Assembly: GCF_014207445.1 (NCBI RefSeq) | Contig: NZ_JACHEM010000001.1 | Span: 310,001-374,000 of the forward strand | DNA length: 64,000 nt | Source of the DNA: Streptomyces candidus | GTDB lineage: Bacteria; Actinomycetota; Actinomycetes; Streptomycetales; Streptomycetaceae | Reading direction: 5' to 3' | In this document: piece after piece, positions 60,380 through 64,000 of the stretch | How the letters are laid out: the number at the start of each line of letters is the position of its first letter | How positions within the stretch are numbered: position 1 is the first letter of the stretch | The notes under the pieces: model-generated | The model's database searches: none | What the model was told of the DNA's origin: nothing | What the model saw: the letters and a program-made list of their open reading frames with translations, nothing else | Translations under genes and position numbers: made by a program

Positions 60380-63370
60380 ATGACCGTGCCCGGCCGCCGC
60401 AGCTCGACCTTCACCCGCCTCATCCGGCACGGCTTCACCGACCCGGCCGCCTCCGAGCGCCTCCTCGACGAGGACGCCCTCGCCTCCGTACGGCACGACC
60501 CGGTCCTCCTGGACGCCCTCGGCGCGACCGCCGACCCCGACCTCGCCCTGCGCGGCCTGGTCCGCCTCGCCGAGGCCCAGCCGGACGACGACAAGCGGCA
60601 GGAGTTCCTCCGTACGCTCGTGTCCGCCAAGCCGCTCCGGGACCGTCTCCTGGGCGTCATGGGCGCGTCCGAGGCCCTCGCCGACCACCTCGCCCGCCAC
60701 CCCGGCGACTGGCACGCCCTGCTCACGTACGAGGCGGCGGACCTGCACCCCGGAGTGGCGGAGTTCGAGCGGGGGCTCTCCGAGGCGGAGGACCCGGACG
60801 CGCTGCGGGTCGCCTACCGCCGCTGCCTGCTGTCGATCGCGGCCCGCGACGTGTGCGGCACGACCGATGTCGCGCAGACCGCCGCCGAGCTGGCCGATCT
60901 CGCCACGGCCACCCTGCGGGCCGCGCTCGCCATCGCCCGCCGGGCCACCCCCGCCGACGCCGCACAGTGCCGGCTGGCGGTCGTCGCGATGGGCAAGTGC
61001 GGCGGCCACGAGCTGAACTACGTCTCGGACGTGGACGTGATCTTCGTCGGGGAGGCCGTGGACGGCGCCGACGAGGACAAGGCGATGCGCGCGGCGACCC
61101 GGCTCGCGGCGCATCTCATGCGGATCTGCTCGGAGACGACCGGTGAGGGCGTCATCTGGCCGGTGGACGCCAACCTCCGCCCCGAGGGCCGCAACGGCCC
61201 CCTGGTCAGGTCGTTGTCCAGCCACGTCGCGTACTACCAGCGCTGGGCGAAGACCTGGGAGTTCCAGGCGCTGCTGAAGGCCCGCCCGGTGGCCGGGGAC
61301 CCGGCGCTGGGCGAGGAGTACGTCGCGGCCCTCTCCCCCATGGTGTGGCAGGCCGCCGAGCGGGAGAACTTCGTGCCCGACGTGCAGAAGATGCGCCGCC
61401 GGGTGGTCGACAACATCCCGGTCGGTCAGGTGGAGCGCGAGCTGAAGCTGGGGCCCGGCGGACTGCGGGACGTCGAGTTCGCCGTACAGCTGCTGCAGCT
61501 GGTGCACGGCAGGAGCGACGCGTCGCTGCACAGCGGGTCGACCCTGGAGGCGTTGCAGGCGCTCGCCGCCGGAGGATACGTGGGGCGGGCGGACGCCGCG
61601 CAGCTCGACGAGGCGTACCGGTTCCTGCGGCAGATGGAGCACCGCATCCAGCTGTACCGGCTGCGCCGTACCCACCTCGTGCCGGAGGGCGAGGCCGACC
61701 TGCGGCGGCTGGGACGTTCGCTGGGCATGCGGGGCGAGCCGGTCACCCAGCTCCAGCAGGCGTGGCGGCGGCACGCGTCGGTGGTCCGCCGCCTGCACGA
61801 GAAGATCTTCTACCGTCCGCTGCTGGACGCGGTGGCCCAACTCGCTCCCGGCGAGACCCGGTTGAGCCCGCGTGCGGCCGGCCAGCGGCTCGAAGCCCTC
61901 GGCTACGCGGACCCGGTGGGCGCGCTGCGTCACCTGGAGGCCCTGTCGTCGGGCGTGACGCGCAAGGCCGCCATCCAGCGCACCCTGCTGCCCGTTCTGC
62001 TGGGCTGGTTCGCGGACTCCGCCGACCCGGACGCCGGACTGCTGGGGTTCCGTAAGGTGTCGGACGCGCTCGGCAAGACCCCCTGGTACCTGCGGCTGCT
62101 GCGGGACGAGGGGGCGGCGGCCGAGAACCTGGCCCGGGTGCTGTCGGCGGGGCGGCTCGCCCCGGACCTCCTCCTGCGGGCCCCGGAGGCGGTGGCCATC
62201 CTCGGCGACCCCAAGGGCCTCCAGCCGCGCGGCCGCGACCACCTGGAGCAGGAGGTACTGGCGGCGGTGGGCCGCGCGGACGGCGCCGAGGGCGGGGTGG
62301 CGGCGGCGCGTGGAGTGCGGCGGCGTGAGCTGTTCCGTACGACCGCCGCCGACATCATCGGCTCGTACGGCACGGAGGACAGCCCCGCCGAGTCCGACCC
62401 GGGTGCCCTCGTCGACCGGGTCTGCGGCGCGGTCAGCGACCTCAACGCGGCGACCCTCGCGGGTGCCCTGCGTGCGTCGGTGCGCGAACAGTGGGGCGAC
62501 GAGCTGCCGACGCGTTTCGCGGTGATCGGGATGGGCCGCTTCGGCGGTCACGAGCTGGGGTACGGGTCGGACGCCGACGTGCTGTTCGTGCACGAGCCGC
62601 GCGAAGGCGTCGACGAGCAGGAGGCCGCGCAGGCCGCCAACAAGGTCGTCACCGAGATGCGGCGGCTCCTGCAACTCCCCACCGCCGATCCGCCGTTGCT
62701 GATCGACGCGGACCTGCGGCCGGAGGGCAGGAGCGGGCCACTGGTCCGCTCGCTGAAGTCCTACGAGGCGTACTACCGGCGGTGGTCCCTGGTGTGGGAG
62801 AGCCAGGCGCTGCTGCGGGCCGACCCGATGGCCGGCGATCCGGATCTGGGGCGGCGCTTCATCGAGCTGGTGGACCCGTTGCGCTACCCCGTGGAGGGGC
62901 TCGGCGACGACGCGGTCCGCGAGATCCGCCGCCTCAAGGCCCGTATGGAGTCCGAGCGGATGCCGCGCGGCGCGGACCCGACGCTGCACACGAAGCTCGG
63001 GCGGGGCGGGCTGAGCGACGTCGAGTGGACGGTCCAGCTCTTGCAGATGCAGCACGGGTGGGCGGAGCCGGGACTGCGCACCACGCGCACGCGGGCCGCA
63101 CTGGCCGCGGCACACGCGGCGGGGCTGATTCCCACCGAGGAGGCCCAGATCCTGGACGAGGCGTGGGTACTGGCGACGCGGGTGCGCAACGGCGTGATGC
63201 TCGTACGGGGACGGGCGGGCGACACGTTCCCGTCGGACGGCCGCGAACTGGCCGCCATGGGAAGGTACTTGGGGTACGACCCGGGGCACGTGGGCGACAT
63301 GCTGGACGACTACCGGCGGATCACCCGCAGGGCGCGCGCAGTGATGGAGGAACTCTTCTACGGAGCGTAG
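60380..63370 (+). CDS. glnE: Glutamine synthetase adenylyltransferase
   Basis: GlnE adds and removes AMP on the Tyr of type-I glutamine synthetase. The 996-residue protein is close to the usual 950-1000. It has two nucleotidyltransferase halves with the GlnE motif. The first is MGKCGGHELNYVSDVDVIFV (about residues 205-225, deadenylylation-type half). The second is MGRFGGHELGYGSDADVLFV (about 718-737, adenylylation half). Each is followed by a DLRPEGRNGPLVRSL-type block, and the GPGGLRDVEFAVQLLQL and GRGGLSDVEWTVQLLQM segments complete the halves. The ATG at 60380 was chosen because homology begins there; the frame continues 60 codons upstream through low-complexity sequence. It acts on GlnA (22922-24331), far away in this window. 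Confidence 0.95.
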   Translation: MTVPGRRSSTFTRLIRHGFTDPAASERLLDEDALASVRHDPVLLDALGATADPDLALRGLVRLAEAQPDDDKRQEFLRTLVSAKPLRDRLLGVMGASEALADHLARHPGDWHALLTYEAADLHPGVAEFERGLSEAEDPDALRVAYRRCLLSIAARDVCGTTDVAQTAAELADLATATLRAALAIARRATPADAAQCRLAVVAMGKCGGHELNYVSDVDVIFVGEAVDGADEDKAMRAATRLAAHLMRICSETTGEGVIWPVDANLRPEGRNGPLVRSLSSHVAYYQRWAKTWEFQALLKARPVAGDPALGEEYVAALSPMVWQAAERENFVPDVQKMRRRVVDNIPVGQVERELKLGPGGLRDVEFAVQLLQLVHGRSDASLHSGSTLEALQALAAGGYVGRADAAQLDEAYRFLRQMEHRIQLYRLRRTHLVPEGEADLRRLGRSLGMRGEPVTQLQQAWRRHASVVRRLHEKIFYRPLLDAVAQLAPGETRLSPRAAGQRLEALGYADPVGALRHLEALSSGVTRKAAIQRTLLPVLLGWFADSADPDAGLLGFRKVSDALGKTPWYLRLLRDEGAAAENLARVLSAGRLAPDLLLRAPEAVAILGDPKGLQPRGRDHLEQEVLAAVGRADGAEGGVAAARGVRRRELFRTTAADIIGSYGTEDSPAESDPGALVDRVCGAVSDLNAATLAGALRASVREQWGDELPTRFAVIGMGRFGGHELGYGSDADVLFVHEPREGVDEQEAAQAANKVVTEMRRLLQLPTADPPLLIDADLRPEGRSGPLVRSLKSYEAYYRRWSLVWESQALLRADPMAGDPDLGRRFIELVDPLRYPVEGLGDDAVREIRRLKARMESERMPRGADPTLHTKLGRGGLSDVEWTVQLLQMQHGWAEPGLRTTRTRAALAAAHAAGLIPTEEAQILDEAWVLATRVRNGVMLVRGRAGDTFPSDGRELAAMGRYLGYDPGHVGDMLDDYRRITRRARAVMEELFYGA

Positions 63371-63471
63371 GGGGCGGGCCCGGGAGCCGACGGGACACGG
63401 CCGCGCTGCCGGGGCTCCGGGGCGGGTCCGCGGGGGCGGCGAGGGCTGCACTCCCCGGATGTGCGCCCCGG

Positions 63472-63993
63472 TTACGCCCCGACCACCCCGTCGATGCCCT
63501 CCCGCAGGAAGTCCGCGTGCCCGTTGTGGCGCGCGTACTCGTGGATGAGGTGCAGCATCACCATCCTCAGCGACACGTCCTGCTCCCACCGGGCGAAGTA
63601 CCCGGTGACGTCGAGCGACTGTGCTTCCCGCTCGATGCGTCGGGCGTGTTCGACCTCCGCCTCCCAGGCCGTGAACACCTGCGCGCGGGTCGAGCTGCTC
63701 GCGTCGTACGCCTCCTGGTAGTCGCCCTTCGCCGACCAGAGGAAGGGAAGGTCCCGCTCCTGGTTGACGACCCGGCGGAACCAGGTGCGCTCCACCTCGG
63801 CCATGTGCCGTACGAGGCCGAGCAGACAGAGGGTGGACGGAGGCATGGACCGGCGGCGCAGGTCCTCGTCGCCGAGGCCCTCGCACTTCATGGCGAGGGT
63901 CGCCCGGTGGAAGTCGAGGTACGCGCGCAGGGTTTCGCGTTCGTCGCCGCGCAGGGGCGGGGCGGGGCGCTGGTCACCGAGGGGAACGCTCAC
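63472..63993 (-). CDS. DinB/DUF664 family protein
   Basis: This small helical protein of the DinB fold is 173 residues from the GTG at 63993. Actinobacterial members of this group often bind a divalent metal through three His. The sequence shows His in GLVRHMAEVERTWFRRV, and the C-terminal LHLIHEYARHNGHADFLREG carries the paired His residues. Thiol or mycothiol-dependent reactions have been shown for some relatives, so a detoxification role is possible, but nothing here proves it. The start may lie further upstream beyond the window end, because only seven bases remain and the frame is open. It is convergent with glnE, 101 bases apart. Confidence 0.8.
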   Translation of the reverse strand: MSVPLGDQRPAPPLRGDERETLRAYLDFHRATLAMKCEGLGDEDLRRRSMPPSTLCLLGLVRHMAEVERTWFRRVVNQERDLPFLWSAKGDYQEAYDASSSTRAQVFTAWEAEVEHARRIEREAQSLDVTGYFARWEQDVSLRMVMLHLIHEYARHNGHADFLREGIDGVVGA

Positions 63994-64000
63994 CGGGTCA

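Overview
This window is chromosomal DNA from a high-GC actinomycete, almost certainly a Streptomyces. The evidence is the very high third-position GC, the frequent GTG starts, two glutamine synthetases of different type, an AceE-type pyruvate dehydrogenase, and a gene order that matches from memory the S. coelicolor core segment around SCO2179 to SCO2235. No tRNA, rRNA, phage, IS element or CRISPR array was seen. Gene identities come from reading translated motifs; no database search was run.

Layout. (1) 1-8.5 kb is central carbon metabolism: the end of leucyl aminopeptidase, dihydrolipoamide dehydrogenase (E3), a two-lipoyl-domain E2, a GntR-type regulator and aceE (E1). A 17-bp palindrome sits inside the presumed aceE promoter. 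(2) 8.5-19 kb is a mixed region: a WYL regulator with a perfect palindrome across its start codon, a membrane protein with a sigma-factor-like N-terminus, a DUF4240 protein, a SpoIIE-type phosphatase, an acetyltransferase, a nucleotide-sugar-type epimerase, an FAD oxidoreductase and a large helix-turn-helix regulator. (3) 19-22 kb holds lipB and lipA, which make the lipoyl cofactor needed by the E2 above, plus two conserved actinobacterial proteins. (4) 22-28.6 kb is the nitrogen block: RDD protein, glnA, glnII (both preceded by GlnR-type boxes), an ArsC-like protein, a Gfo/Idh oxidoreductase, then a 40-codon leader peptide and hairpin before a winged-helix regulator that may be GlnRII.

(5) 28.7-42.2 kb carries a sensor kinase/response regulator pair, a secreted serine protease, a secreted DUF1996 protein, small membrane and lipoproteins, a tyrosine phosphatase, a DUF4230 protein, a TetR regulator, a second copy of the sigma-like membrane protein, and an NB-ARC/TPR ATPase. 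(6) 42.5-59 kb is a maltodextrin locus: a two-catalytic-domain pullulanase, a secreted alpha-amylase with a starch-binding domain, a LacI regulator, an alpha-glucosidase, malG, malF, malE, and divergently a second alpha-glucosidase and second LacI regulator. Extracellular enzymes cut starch, MalEFG imports the maltodextrins and the cytoplasmic glucosidases cleave them. Similar CTTGC/GCAAG operator elements precede the transcription units. No ABC ATPase is present, so the transporter must borrow one. (7) 59-64 kb has a PAP2-family membrane enzyme, glnE (whose substrate is the GlnA encoded 36 kb away) and a DinB-fold protein that is probably cut by the window end.

The points most worth a second look are the leader peptide with a Cys-Cys pair and adjoining hairpin, the pair of sigma-like transmembrane proteins, the duplicated glucosidase/regulator modules flanking malEFG, and the palindromes at the WYL and aceE promoters.
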